Source: Macrostomum hystrix
Lineage: Eukaryota; Platyhelminthes; Macrostomidae
Direction: 5' to 3'
Assembly (NCBI GenBank): GCA_950097015.1
Contig: CATNEN010000038.1
Location: 23,325,001-23,389,000, forward strand
Length of the DNA stretch: 64,000 nt
Numbering within the stretch: the stretch's first letter is position 1; each line of letters begins with the position of its first letter. Below the pieces are notes generated by a model, which searched no databases, was not told the DNA's origin, and saw only the letters and a list, made by a program, of their open reading frames with translations. The translations under genes were made by a program, and so were the position numbers. Positions 34,676-45,999 of the stretch are shown piece by piece.

Positions 34676-35621
34676 ATATTTTTATAAATGGCTATAGCGG
34701 CTTCCCAGTCCACGGACTGCAAACTTGTACACAAACAGTCTTTGGAAGGCAAGTGCTGTGGCACTGCATGGCTGTATTACTTTTCTGTCAAAATGTAGTC
34801 AAAATGTACTAGATGTACTAGACTTACCCAAAAAATCCGGAGCTATTCTAGCGTGTCGCGACGAAAGGAAATGACTTCTGGTTTATTGGTTTTTATCAAA
34901 GATAAAATCTAAACTTAAGGCACTGAGATTTGAATATAGTTTTCGTTTTCGCCAATGTAATGACTTAAATGCTTTCGCACTTTTACGTACTTAAAGCGCA
35001 TTGTACAATTGTACACTGTACAATTTTCTCTCCTCTCGTGTGTAGTTCAGTATTGTACAGTACATTGGATGGAAGACGAAAGCGAGAAAACCAAAATAGC
35101 TCTGACAATCGTGGACTGTACATTTATAAACTCATTTTCATTCCAGGCAAACGTAAAAGATTTGATATTGTAGTCTATAGAACGAATGGACAGTAAAAAA
35201 GTGAATATTACTTTGCTACACGGTCATTTACGTGCATATATCGTTTGTGAGGGTTTGTAGTGAGCTTAGAATAATTAATGTTTCTTAGTGAGTCCTTTTT
35301 CTGGTGTTTTGTTATTTCTCATGCGCTTTTTGCTTGGCACGATATTGATTCAGCATTCAGTCAGTTCAGGGGGGGTTAATAACATAATTGCGAAAAGGAA
35401 AATACGAAAATAAGAGAGTCAAGCAATTATTAAGATATAATTGAAATTAGACGAAAATTAACCTTAGAGAACTATAGAATAGAACAGAATAGAAAATAGT
35501 TTAATGTAGAAAAATACGACACGCGTCACGATCAGACAGTCTTTCAGTTTCTTGCACATTTTGGTGTTCCGCAGCAGCTGTTTTTCTTGAAGTTTCAACA
35601 ACCTGGTCTTGTTTCTTGCAG

Positions 35622-35850
35622 CCAGTAGGGCCACAGGCTCAAAAACCTCGTGATTGGTTATCCAAACAGGAGGTTCGCAGTTCGATTAGCTATAGTGCCA
35701 ACGCACCGCCAACCGGACGAGATGCCGCTGCCAGGTAATCCCCCGGCCGGGTGGCACGGCCGCAGCTGGAGTATTTCTTCAACACCAGCCCAGTGACCAG
35801 CAGAGACGTTGTGAAGTTCGCTCGCAAGGCGCCAGGTCCAGCACTTTTCT
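35622..35850 (+). pseudogene. coding-like segment with in-frame TAA, family unknown
   Basis: After the strong acceptor gtttcttgcag (AG 35620-35621) the frame reads QKPRDWLSKQEVRSS and NAPPTGRDAA, then ccag|gtaatc, either a donor at 35735 or an in-frame TAA at 35736. The same frame is then protein-like again (RPQLEYFFNTSPVTSRDVV) until about 35850. Either this is a 113-nt exon followed by chance reading, or a gene relic with a single stop. I do not recognise the protein. Confidence 0.35.
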
Positions 35851-36177
35851 TCTTTTTCTTCTGTCCAGCAAGCTACCAAATACAAATCACGCAAATTCAA
35901 CCATTGGTCATCAAGATCTATATCACAATAAATTTTTCATGTTTAACATCTCAAACTTATCAACCAATTTCCATGCACCCCATCTTGTCAACCTTTATCT
36001 TAACTCTCTTGTCTAAGTGTCAAAACTGCCAATACGTCATAGATATAGTTTTTTAATCACATAAATAACTTATTTAACAAATTATATTTTTATTTTCAGA
36101 TATTTATTTAGCGAAAGTTTCTTTAAAATTTCGTTAAAATATTTTTTATACAGTTTGGTTCTATAATAAAATCTATA

Positions 36178-37092
36178 GTAATTGCAGGAGGACTGCGGGG
36201 AATGGCACATCAATTCGTGCCACTAGATCTGCAGTCAGACCTTGATACTGCAGAATCCGCTGACTCCTGAGCACGCACGCACACTGATAATGTACACATG
36301 CTGCCACCGTGACTAACTTCACTAACGATCAACTAACTTCATGTGGTCTGCTGTGTTTATATACTACGGTAAAGCGTATGCTTTTTGTTTACATGCATAA
36401 GAAACAGAGTCTTAACTACGATGAAGGTTGCTAAGGCTAAAGATGCATGCACTTGTACTCCAGTGTGTCTTTCTTCCGTGTATATATTGAGTGTATTTCA
36501 ATGCACATCAATTGCTAGTTTTAGTTTTATGTACTTTATTAATTAATACAATGCAGTACGTACGCACGTTCATACAGTACATCCACACACTACAATGCAT
36601 GCAACTGGCTGGATTGATAAATGAAGTCGCTGACGACTTTGGATTTTACTACAAGCGTATGAGTTAGAAGAAAATCAAAATGTAGACTAACGAGTTCGCA
36701 ATCACAGAAAAACAAACCGAGTTGAAGCAGGCATTAAAATTTCTGACACTAATTTTACAAGTAGCCGGTTGCGAAACATTCATATTTTAGAAATTACCGA
36801 AATATTTCGATTTCGGAAAAGTGTGAATTTCGATTCCGATTTCTAGTGAAAATCTGCTTTCAGATCCATCTGACGCACGCAAAATACTCACAGAGGTGTG
36901 TACATCTGCCCTTACTTTCTAATCGTCATGTAGTGCACACTTTCACTGGGCCTTGGAGGTTTGCCCTCAATGGCCTAAATTATACGACAAGCCCCAAGCT
37001 AGCTTTCTCTCCTCGGCTGCGACACAAATTAATTCACCTTCACCTTGGTGCGATAGGCAAGCACATTAAATCTGCTCTGCCACTCATCCCCC
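36178..37092 (-). mobile_element. SINE-1 split by a ~570-bp insertion
   Basis: The 3' half (tail, gcaggaggactgcgggg, gctgactcctgagcacgc) occupies 36178-36300. The 5' half (aggtgtgtacatctgccctt, ggccttggaggtttgccct, head ending ctctgccactcatccccc) occupies 36885-37092. Between them is unrelated DNA. The pieces are collinear and complementary, so something inserted into the SINE. Confidence 0.7.
36301..36884. mobile_element. unclassified insertion inside SINE-1
   Basis: About 580 bp of AT-rich DNA without ORFs separates the two SINE halves. I did not find clear terminal repeats or a clean target duplication, so its class is unknown. Confidence 0.45.
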
Positions 37093-37099
37093 TTTTAGC

Positions 37100-38640
37100 A
37101 TAGGCCTAACTATCATTTAGATACTATTTCAGTTTCAGAATTGGCTTAACAGGCTATTTGCCTGCGCCAAAATATTACCTATACTACTCATACATTATGA
37201 ATCAATTGTTGCATGAGGAACAAAACATCAACATAGGCCTAGTCATAGATAGCTTTGCATACAATTTACTATCGAACGACTACCAATTACTACAGTTTCG
37301 CTTCTCTTCTATAACTATAGGTAGTCACTTTTGGGATGACAAGTGTTTAATTAAATCAATTTTTATGTGTACTTTGCTAGCCTTCTTAAACTTTTCACAG
37401 TTTTGCAACAGTTTTGGCCATAGACATTGAAATTGCTGCTCTGGTCTGGTGGCAAATTGAAATTGCTGCTCTGGTCTGGTGGCAACTTCTCAGTCAATGT
37501 ACTTTCAGAATATACTATATTTGGATGCTTATGGCTTTGGGTTTCTGCACAACAACCAAAGTGACATTACATGACAATTGACAGATGACACACCCGAAGT
37601 AGATTACTTGTAATAGGCCTAATGACAATGCCACACTTTAAATGAAATTCTATAGGTCAAGTGCTCTTCTTTTACTTATATAGATAATACATATGCAACC
37701 TACAAAATCTTAGCCGGCCGTGCGACTCAGTTTTTGCTCTATTTATGACTTAGTTTGCTCTCATTTGCGATTGCGACTTATTTTGCTCTCATTTGCTCTC
37801 TTTTTCTCTCCCCATTTTCCTTTTCTTCACACCTTCCTTTTTTGTCCCTTGGTCCCCCTTTGATTTTTTTGCGCTTGGTCAATTGGTTTTGTGACTTACC
37901 TGGCTTGGCGACTTACTCGTTTCACCAGGCAGGTTCGGCTGGGTCGGCTGGGTGTTGCGCATGTATGAGCTAATATAAACTTTATTTAAAATAAACAAAT
38001 ATTAAAAAAATTATTTTAACAAAGTACAACTGTAGACTAAATAAAACAAAAAAAATTAATCTCAAACATATTTTTAAATCTCAAAAACTGAGATCAAGAT
38101 AGTAAAAAGTGTGAGATCTTGAAGATATTGTCCAACCCCTAAAGTGGTCGGTGGTCCTAGCTTTTTTACTCAAAGTATGTTATAGCCAGGCATAGCCTAG
38201 TTATATAATAGCTATTCTGGCTAGTTTAGCCACCAATATCTAGAGGTATAAAAGTGCTTTGACCAGATTTAGTCTTTAAATAATGGAAAGAATCTGTTGT
38301 TTTGTTATAAAATTTGTTATAACAAATTTTGTTATTTTTGCTATGAAATTTGAAATAATCATAAATAAGAAACTTAAAACATTAAAAAAAATTTCAGGCT
38401 GCCAAAAGCAGTATTTTCATAACCCTTAATAAAAATGAAATAATTTAGCAGCTAAGGGAAAATCTACAAATTAGAACAGCAACAAGTTCATTATTGTATT
38501 ATTTATAAATAAAGGAGCCTTCAATAGAGCACCTGATTCTAGCCAGTTCTTTTGATGTTTAAAACAAACTCGTAGATGTCTTATTCTCTATCAAGTAATT
38601 TGATTCAAGAATAACAAGGTGTGCTTTTAATTGGTATAAA
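37100..38640. other. intergenic, AT-rich, no gene recognised
   Basis: Contains a perfect tandem pair of a 30-bp unit (attgaaattgctgctctggt...) at about 37427-37486 and the dispersed repeat E at 37858-37985. Short ORFs here lack coding character. Confidence 0.5.
37858..37985 (+). repeat. dispersed repeat E, copy 1
   Basis: tttgattttttgcgcttggtcaattggttt, then cttggcgactta, tttcaccaggcaggtt, gggtgttgcgcatgtatgag. The same order is found at 47308-47412. Confidence 0.7.
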
Positions 38641-39212
38641 ACAATCTATATATATAAAAGTGAAAACTCTGTCTGTGTGTGTGTGTGTCTGTCTGTGTGT
38701 GTGCAACCTTTTGTCTTTATAGACGCCGAAACCGCTCAACCAAATCGCACCAAACTTTGCACATACCTAAAACCACCTACGCTGAGTGCAATAGGCTACT
38801 CAAATTCCCGAAAAATCATTTCCTTCCTGCTCAAAAGTGCAAAAAACTGCTCAAAAATCGTCAAAAAATCACTCAATTCGACATATCGTCGCCCCACTTT
38901 GTCAGATTTTCTCCAAATTTGATCCACTTACACTTTACATGTTTTCCAACAATGCTGTCAATTTTGAACATCTCTACTCAATCCAGAACAAAGCTGCATC
39001 ATCTCAAAGTGAGTCACTTTTTGTTTTCCGAGGACAGCCACCCCAACTCCCCTCCGCCACTCTGCGGGCCAAATTTTATTACAGCCACCCCCTCCCTTCC
39101 CCGGGCGCCGAAGCCCCAGACTGTACATTGTATTTTAAGACGTGAATGTACACAGCCCAAACCCCTAGACTGTCTACTGGCCCCCAAGCAGCACTGAGAC
39201 TGAGTGCGGTGA

Positions 39213-40262
39213 GTGCGGTGGCGTCCCAGTGCGCAGGGCTCTCCGGTCTATATTTCTCTCCAGCCAGCCTGGGATAGAAGAAAGAGAGAGGCTGGCGATC
39301 AACTGATGGGTGGTGTCACTCTGCTGCTGTCTGGAGACTTTAGACAGACGCTGCCTGTGATTCCGCGTGGCACTCCTGCTGATGAGATTAATGCTTGCCT
39401 AAAATCATCTCACCTGTGGCCATCGGTTGTGAAGTTGCACCTACGAACAAACATGAGAGCTACAATTCAAGGAGACGAAACAGCTCATGAGTTCTCTGCC
39501 AATCTATTGCGAATCGGCAATGGTCTGCTGGAGATTAGCACCGAGGATGGGCAGTCATCGATCGCTACAATCGGAACCATTGTGCAGTCAGTGCAGGAGC
39601 TCAAGGCAAAAGTTTACCCGAACCTGATGGTTCGATATGCTGACGTTGACTGGCTGTCAGAGAGGGCAATTCTGTGTCCTAGAAATGATGCCGCCAACGA
39701 AATTAACTACCAACTGCTTCAGGAGTTGCCAGGTGCAGTTTTCACCTACAAGTCAATTGATACAACGTTGACTGATGACACCGCTGTGGAGTATCCTGTT
39801 GAGTTTCTGAACTCTCTAGATCCTCCTGGAACTCCATCGCACAACTTGCAGCTGAAAGTTGGGGCACCAATTATGCTCCTCCGCAACCTGAATGCGCCAA
39901 GGCTGTGTAACGGCACCAGACTGATAGTCAGGCGGCTCTTCCCACACGTGATTGAGGCCACGATAATGACTGGATCTGGCAGAGGAGAGTCTGTGTTCGT
40001 TCCCCGGATTCCAATTATCCCCACGGACCTGCCATTTCAGTTCAAGCGACTGCAGTTCCCTGTGAGAGTGTGCTTTGCGATGACTATTAACAAGGCTCAG
40101 GGACAGTCGCTGAAGGTGGCTGGCATCAACCTGGAGACTCCTTGCTTCTCGCATGGGCAGCTTTATGTCGCCTGCTGCCGTGTTGGAACTCCAGCTGGCC
40201 TATTCATTTTCGCACCAAGGGGAATAACGATGAATGTGGTGTATCCCCAGGCCTTGAGGTGA
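39213..40262 (+). pseudogene. Helitron Pif1-like helicase, C-terminal part
   Basis: About 330 codons. GGVTLLLSGDFRQTLPVI is the helicase motif II/III region. RTNMRA, VGAPIMLLRNLN, AMTINKAQGQSLKVAGI and LYVACCRVG are the C-terminal motifs of Helitron helicases. The P-loop (Walker A) region is not present upstream in any frame, so this is a 5'-truncated copy with an otherwise intact frame. Confidence 0.85.
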
Positions 40263-40414
40263 CTCGCAAGCAATTAATAGAAAAGTAGTCACGAAATGAC
40301 CTTGACCTGTCTAACTCTGAACTCTGAAACAGTTTAATTTTGTTTCTTTGACATTGTTATTGTTATGCCATGGCTATTTTCCTTATGTATACGCGTGTAC
40401 ATGCATACTGTATA

Positions 40415-40687
40415 CAGAGGCAGATTTAGGGGGGGGCGGGGGGGCAGTCGCCCCCCTAAATTTTAATCATGGGAATAAGATGCCCCCACCAGGGGCGCCA
40501 GTCGCAGCACTGGCGCCCCTTTTCGGCCGCTGGCGCCCCTTTTTCAGCCGCTGGCTCCCGTTTTTCAGCCGCTGGCGCCCTTTCTTGGCTCCTGGCGCCC
40601 TTTTTCGGCTGCTGGCACCCCCTCTGTGATTCTCATGGCGCTCCCCTGACAGACCGCCCCAAAACAAAATTCCTGGATCTGCCACTG
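40415..40687. mobile_element. hAT-type MITE nested in the Helitron
   Basis: Terminal inverted repeats CAGAGGCAGATTTAGG (left) and CCTGGATCTGCCACTG (right) are flanked by an exact 8-bp duplication, ACTGTATA, at 40407-40414 and 40688-40695. An 8-bp duplication is the hAT hallmark. The 273-bp element has no ORF and contains about five imperfect copies of ctggcgcccctttttcagccg-like sequence plus a G/C-run hairpin at its left end. Confidence 0.88.
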
Positions 40688-40924
40688 ACTGTATAGAGGA
40701 GTGGCTAAGAGACATGTTTCTAAAGAAGTAATCAAGAGGGGGCTGTTTGGACAAACTTTTCACTTATTTTTTACTTAAAACGCCCTTAAACAAACTCTTC
40801 ACTTTTCATTAATGCAGTAAATGAATAAATGGTGACCTTCACTATAAAGTTAATACAGAGACGTGAATTGCTTACTGCTTTGCTTTAAATTTCTGCTCCA
40901 AAAACAACGGGCAAAAAAAGCTAG

Positions 40925-41885
40925 TCAGGCATATAGGCAACTTTAATGTAATTGAGACTGCCAAATTTGTGACAAATTAACTATTATGATATTTAGTAGT
41001 GGAGAGCAGGTTATTAAAAAATGACTAATGACAAAGTTGATTAGATTTTTATTACTTCTATAGGACACTTTAACAAGAATGTAGTATAAAAATAAATAAT
41101 GTGTAACAGGTGCTGCAAGTGGTAGTTTTTTCCCAAAAGTTTTAAATCTAATAATTTTTATGTAATAAATGTTTGTATAAAAGTTACTAGTGTAACAAGA
41201 AAAATATATTTTACCATAAAAATTATCATAGTAAAAATATCAAGAAAAATCTAGCCAAATACAAAATATAGACTTTTAAAGTACAAACCAATTATCACTT
41301 AGTTAAGACCAAGTGACATTGTGACACCTGTTTAATGTATACTAGAAGTTTGCTTTCCTCTTAGATTAACTTTATTTTGTGCAGCTGGTTACTCTAAAAT
41401 AAAATGGTAAACTAAAATTTTATTAAATGTGTTTTTTGTATATTTTAGTCATTTTTCTGTTTAGCTTGTATCCTCTGCATGATGCATGCCACTACTTGTA
41501 TCTTAATGTTTTTAATACTTGAAAGGCTTTTAAACAGTCTCTCTGTGTTCAAGCCAGCTAGACAATATATTTAATAAATTATTTAGATACTAAAATTTAA
41601 TCTGAACTAGATTAGGGCTACAGTTCTTCAGTATTATTAATAATGTTGATAAATTATCAAAGCTTGTGTGGAATGAGCTAAACAGAAAAATGACTAAAAT
41701 ATACATATATGTTGCATCATTAAGTGCAATGGTTCTGAAAACCAACAAGTCAGAATAGTGTTTAATAATTCCAGATTTTTAGCTAATTTTGCTGCAATGT
41801 TGATACATGTATAAAAATAATTGTTGTCTTCTATCACTGCCGTCAGTTGCAGTTAAAACAAAAACACTTCTAAAGGATTTATAAA
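40925..41885. other. AT-rich 5' flank of PAIP1
   Basis: No ORF. An acceptor-like cgtcagttgcag ends at 41852, 37 nt before the PAIP1 ATG. Confidence 0.45.
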
Positions 41886-41889
41886 CATC

Positions 41890-44042
41890 ATGAGCAGCCA
41901 TCAACATCTAGCTGGCAAGCGATTTCTTGCAGACTTAGCTGAAGCTTTGCCCGATGCACAGCTGCCACCAGCAGCGCCACCAGCAGCCGCCGCTGGTCGG
42001 CCAATACTGGGTGGCGCAAAAGTCGACCTGCCCGACACTGCCGCCCATTCGTGGAATGTGGATGTGCCAGATTTCGTTCCATTTTTGCCAGGATCTAACC
42101 CACCGCGTCAACAGCTGCAGAGACAGCAGCAGCAGTCGATGATGCCATCAGCTGTGACTCATCAGCAACAGCACAGTGGTGGCAGCGGTGGGATTGGACA
42201 ACCGTCAGTCAGGCCAGGCAGCGATTCCGTTTTCCATTTAGTGAACCAGTCGTTGGCTATTTTAGCTGGCGCCAGTGGCAGCAGCGGGGCTGGCGATGAG
42301 GATCGGGATCGAATTGACGCTGAATTGAATGCCTGTCTGATGCGGCTTTACCAGCTGTCACTGACCCGTGAAGACCTAACTCGGCTGGCATCTTCAACTA
42401 TAACTATGGCTAAACAAAATCGATCCCTGTGCGAGCCGGCTGCTAATTTATTGGCTTTTTTGTCTGTTAACTTCGTGGTTACTCAGCAGGTAAATTAGTT
42501 TGAAAAGCAGGCCAGAATTGAATTAGAGCCAGTATAACAACGACACAACAAACTCGTGTCTTGCGTTGCTTGGTCGAAGACAGATGCTTAAGCATCATGT
42601 AATAACTGCTTCTGATTTTGTCACCAGCTTTGCTGATGCCCATATGTAATCTGGTTGTGTTTTTTGTTACGCTTCTTAATTTTACACTCGTTTGTTCAGG
42701 TCTGTTCCCACCTAATCAGTGATCGGCCCGGCAGTCGGCTAGCATTCAATCCATTGTACGAAGCGGTACTCGTTGTCTGTTCTAGCGAGAATGAGCAGAT
42801 TAAAAAAGACATTGCCACAATGCGCGCTGTTAACTCCGAGCAGGCTAATTACATCATGCTATTCTCCTGGCTCTACATGTACCTACCCAGCCTGCTGACG
42901 CCAACACAGCGGCAGAGCGCGATGGCTCAGAATACTCTGCTATTTCTGAAGCAGCTAGCCAATCTGCCGGCCAGTCCGTTGGCCTTTCGCACAATTCACG
43001 CCGCCCTAACAGCCATTGGCGCGCCGTTGGATTTCGATTGCTGCGATCCGGACTGGGCCGAGCGAAACGATCTGTTTGGCCAACTTGGGGAACTGTACGA
43101 TCAGCTGCGCACCGCGGCCGCTTCTGGCAGCATTGGAGATCCCGCGGTGAGAACTTTTGAGAACAAGGGGCTTGTGGCCTAGTGGTTTGGTTATTGCTTC
43201 GGAAAAATCGCCAGTTTAAGGTCAGGGGTTCGATTCCTATCTTTACCAGAACGTATTGTGTCCTTTAGCAAGACACTTCACTCTGCATTCCTTCAGTTCA
43301 CCCAGCTGAAAAATGGATGCAAGCATTGTCTGGGGTAATTAAGAATAGGTGTGGAGCAAGTAGTAGCTAGGAGTAGATAGACGGTAAACTACGTTTCTTA
43401 GAAAAATAATATAAGGCTCATTTTACCAGAAAAAAAGTTACACTTCGATTACTGAAAAAAAGTTTTTATGAACAAGTGATGGGTTGACAGACTAGGCCAG
43501 GGTGTTTTGTGGTCGAGCTGCGCCTAATATCTAGGCTTGATCAGGGAAATTGGAGAAATTCGCGTCACGGTGTCCATAGTAGCCTTTTTCCACCAGTTGT
43601 AGCCCTTCAAGGTCCAGCAGTTTTGTCTGCTTCCAAGAAACGACAACTGATTTTACAGATATTTTATTGGCCGCGACTGTGCTGTCGGCTGCAGATGTGG
43701 CACGATTGGGGCAGGTGGAATCAAGAACTCTAATTAATTTTTATCAGTAATTAATGATCATTATTCTTTAGAAAATTAACATCTAAAAGCGATAAAAATG
43801 TCCAGGTGTCTGTGGACATTATACGCCTATTGGAGTTTCGCGCGGCCGGTTGGATGTCGCGTTTCGAGGTAGCCACTGGTGGCGGCGGCAACTACCCGCT
43901 AGGTGCTGTTGGTGGATTCCCTGACCAGCATCAGCAGTTCCAGCAGCAGCCATTCTCGTCTGTTAGCGGTGATATGCAATCAATGTCGGACGATATGTAC
44001 GCCGATTATGAGCAGTTTCTACGCGAATCAGGCCAGCTGTGA
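41890..44042 (+). CDS. PAIP1: polyadenylate-binding protein-interacting protein 1 homologue
   Basis: Three exons: 41890-42489, 42700-43146 and 43806-44042, all phase 0, giving 427 aa (human about 479). Residues 54-64, SWNVDVPDFVP, fit the PAM2 motif that binds the MLLE domain of PABP. An MIF4G-like helical domain spans about 113-345 (VNQSLAILAG, LFSWLYMYL, LGELYDQL), followed by VDIIRLLEFRAAGW, equivalent to the end of the PAIP1 MIF4G region. The C-terminus, DDMYADYEQFLRESGQL, resembles the acidic PAM1 motif that binds PABP RRMs. PAIP1 bridges PABP and eIF4A/eIF3 to stimulate translation of capped mRNAs. The second half of PAM2 is conserved (Phe62, Pro64), but the usual leading Leu is Trp. 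A polyQ stretch lies between PAM2 and MIF4G. A SINE-2 sits in intron 2. Confidence 0.87.
43158..43400 (+). mobile_element. SINE-2 copy in PAIP1 intron 2
   Basis: The tRNA-like head gggcttgtggcctagtggtt...ggtcaggggttcgattccta has A- and B-box strings but no acceptor stem. It is followed by tttagcaagacacttcactc, ttcagttcacccagctgaaa and gcattgtctggggtaattaa. The 3' part is lost. Confidence 0.8.
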
Positions 44043-45065
44043 CACTGACTGGCCAATAAGTGCGAGGTTCCACATTTCGATGTATGTAAACGGGTTGCTG
44101 GTACATAAAAGTTTTTCAGCTGAGATTTCTTTAATCTTTGGGGCAGAAAAACATGTATTAGTCAGGAAGTCCATTTAAAATTTTTAATTCACCCAAATTT
44201 TGCTGAACTATGATCCCTCCCAGAGATTTCTATATAAACAAGCAAAATGATTAGAACGGGACAATATTATTTACAGTAGTATGTGCAGTGCTTGCGTATT
44301 TGTGTTTTCCATTTTTGTTGTGCTGCGCGTGTATAAAAATACCGATTTTCCTAAGTTTATTTGCCCAACTGACTTGTCCCCGCTTCCTCATTTCTTGCAT
44401 TGTCTCATTCTCGATCGCTTCTCGTTAAAGCTATTTTCCCAATTCGTTATTTTTTAATCCGTTAGATTGTCGTTTTAAACTAGCTAGCACATCACTTTTC
44501 TGATTATGTCGAGTAACAGTGTGCGCATGTTGTGGTTCTTGATGACAGGAAGATAATTTCAATGTGCGCTTGTCATTGCTTGTCATGTGTACATTTCATG
44601 TATGGTTTATATACTTACACATTATGTACTTATTAATGATGTGAGTGTTTAAATCCGTATAAAGGTTTGTGGTGTGCAATACTAAATAACTGAAAGGGGT
44701 ACAACTTGGGACGAATTAAATATCGTGTACAAGTTCTGCATTCGATGCTGTCATTAAGCAATAAGTTTCAATTACCTTTTAGACAAGAAAGTGTTAAATA
44801 TAAAATAAACAGCGATGTGAACTTTATCCTTTTTGCTCTTGTCGAGCCTACCCATTTAATACTTTGATCGCACTGTTACTTTCTCATACCTATTGAATTG
44901 TCTGTTTTCATTTACAATGACAAATTCATCATTTTTAGAGAGTAGAAGGATTCGATATTATAAAAAATAAATGAGCCTATTTTAAAGTTATATAAAAGCA
45001 AAAAGTGCATAATGTGCATGATATTCACCTTCAAAGTGTAAGACTCATAACAGCAACAACAAAAG
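44043..45065. other. PAIP1 3' flank, no gene recognised
   Basis: AT-rich. AATAAA at 44804-44809 is a possible PAIP1 polyadenylation signal, though distant (about 760 nt). Confidence 0.4.
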
Positions 45066-45069
45066 ACGC

Positions 45070-45960
45070 TAGCCCCAAAAGTCAGGTAGGCAGCGTCAGA
45101 TGGCGCGCCGCAGAGCCAGCGCGCGAACATGGACCGCGCCGGTGGCAGTGTCGGGCGCCCCGGCGTCGCTCAGCAAGCATTCGACGTAGCGGCCTGGCCG
45201 CGCCTGAACGGGCCCTGCAGGGTGAGCAGCAGGACGTCCTGGGCGGGCTGGCGGCAGTAGCTCTCGGCCCGAATAACGCGTTCCACGTTGGGCACCAGAC
45301 CGCCGAGGTAAGTGAACCGCTGGCAGCGTGCGAGCGAGATGATCTGCCCGTCTGCGCCGCGGCACATCAGGTCCGCTGGAATGTCGGCCGGCACGGTGAG
45401 CACCTCGGTCTTAAGCGTGTTGATCACTAGGCCGACGCTTCATGCCACCTCAGCCAACCTGTCAATCTGGCGCTGGGCACTTTCGACAGTCGAGGACAGG
45501 AGGGCCAGGTCGTCGGCGTAGCCAAGCACGCTGAGGCGCTTCTCATCGTGGCGGCGACCCATGCGTCTGCGCAGCAGGAAGCCGTTAACAGCTGAGGGGA
45601 GCGCAGTCCGAAGCACCCAGTCCAGGAGAAGCACGAAGAGGAACGGGGCCAGCGTGTCGCCCTGCAACACTCCTGACGAGGTGGCAAACAGGTCGGACAA
45701 GCCGTCCGCCGCAACAACAGCAGCGCGCGTGTCACGATGGGGACACCGGGGACGACTGGCATCTTGAATCACCGCGAAGTAGCCCACGCCATTTGCGCTC
45801 ACGCCGCCGCTGAGTGCGTCTGTGTGCGCTGCGCTGTCCTCTGCTCGTCCCTGCATGATGTGCCGATCTTGGCTGCCGCAGCCGAGGCGCGGCCGTCCGA
45901 GCCAACTGTGGTCATCCGCGGCCTGATTGGCGGACCACGATTCCAGGAGGTTCTGACACT
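45070..45960 (-). pseudogene. non-LTR retrotransposon reverse transcriptase fragment
   Basis: On the minus strand a GC-rich block encodes the middle and thumb of a LINE reverse transcriptase: SGVLQGDTLAPFLFVLLLDW (45656-45715), then VLGYADDLALLSSTVESA with the catalytic YADD, then LVINTLKTEVLTVP and FTYLGGLVPN. It is interrupted by a TGA at 45440 in place of a likely CGA, and shifts frame near 45170 and again near 45130. Endonuclease and 3' end are missing. The clade cannot be fixed by eye. Dead copy. Confidence 0.8.
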
Positions 45961-45999
45961 ATTTGCATAGATGTGCAAATATAATGGGTCTGCAAATGA

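Larger units (their letters stand above)
38645..40924 (+). mobile_element. Helitron remnant
   Basis: The left end is TCTATATATATAAAAGTGAA at 38645, a typical Helitron 5' terminus. The right end is CTAG at 40921-40924. The element sits between A (38644) and T (40925), the AT target that Helitrons use, and no target duplication is expected. It encodes the C-terminal part of a Pif1-type helicase. The Rep/HUH nickase and helicase N-terminus are missing and the 3' hairpin is worn (acaacgggcaaaaaaagctag), so it is inactive. A hAT-type MITE is nested in it. Confidence 0.85.

Noticed and set aside
40348-40763. ORFs around 40.4-40.7 kb
   Set aside because: They are frames through the hAT-type MITE and its internal repeats.
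43165-43245. tRNA gene in PAIP1 intron
   Set aside because: Same reason: head of a SINE-2 copy, with no acceptor stem or discriminator.
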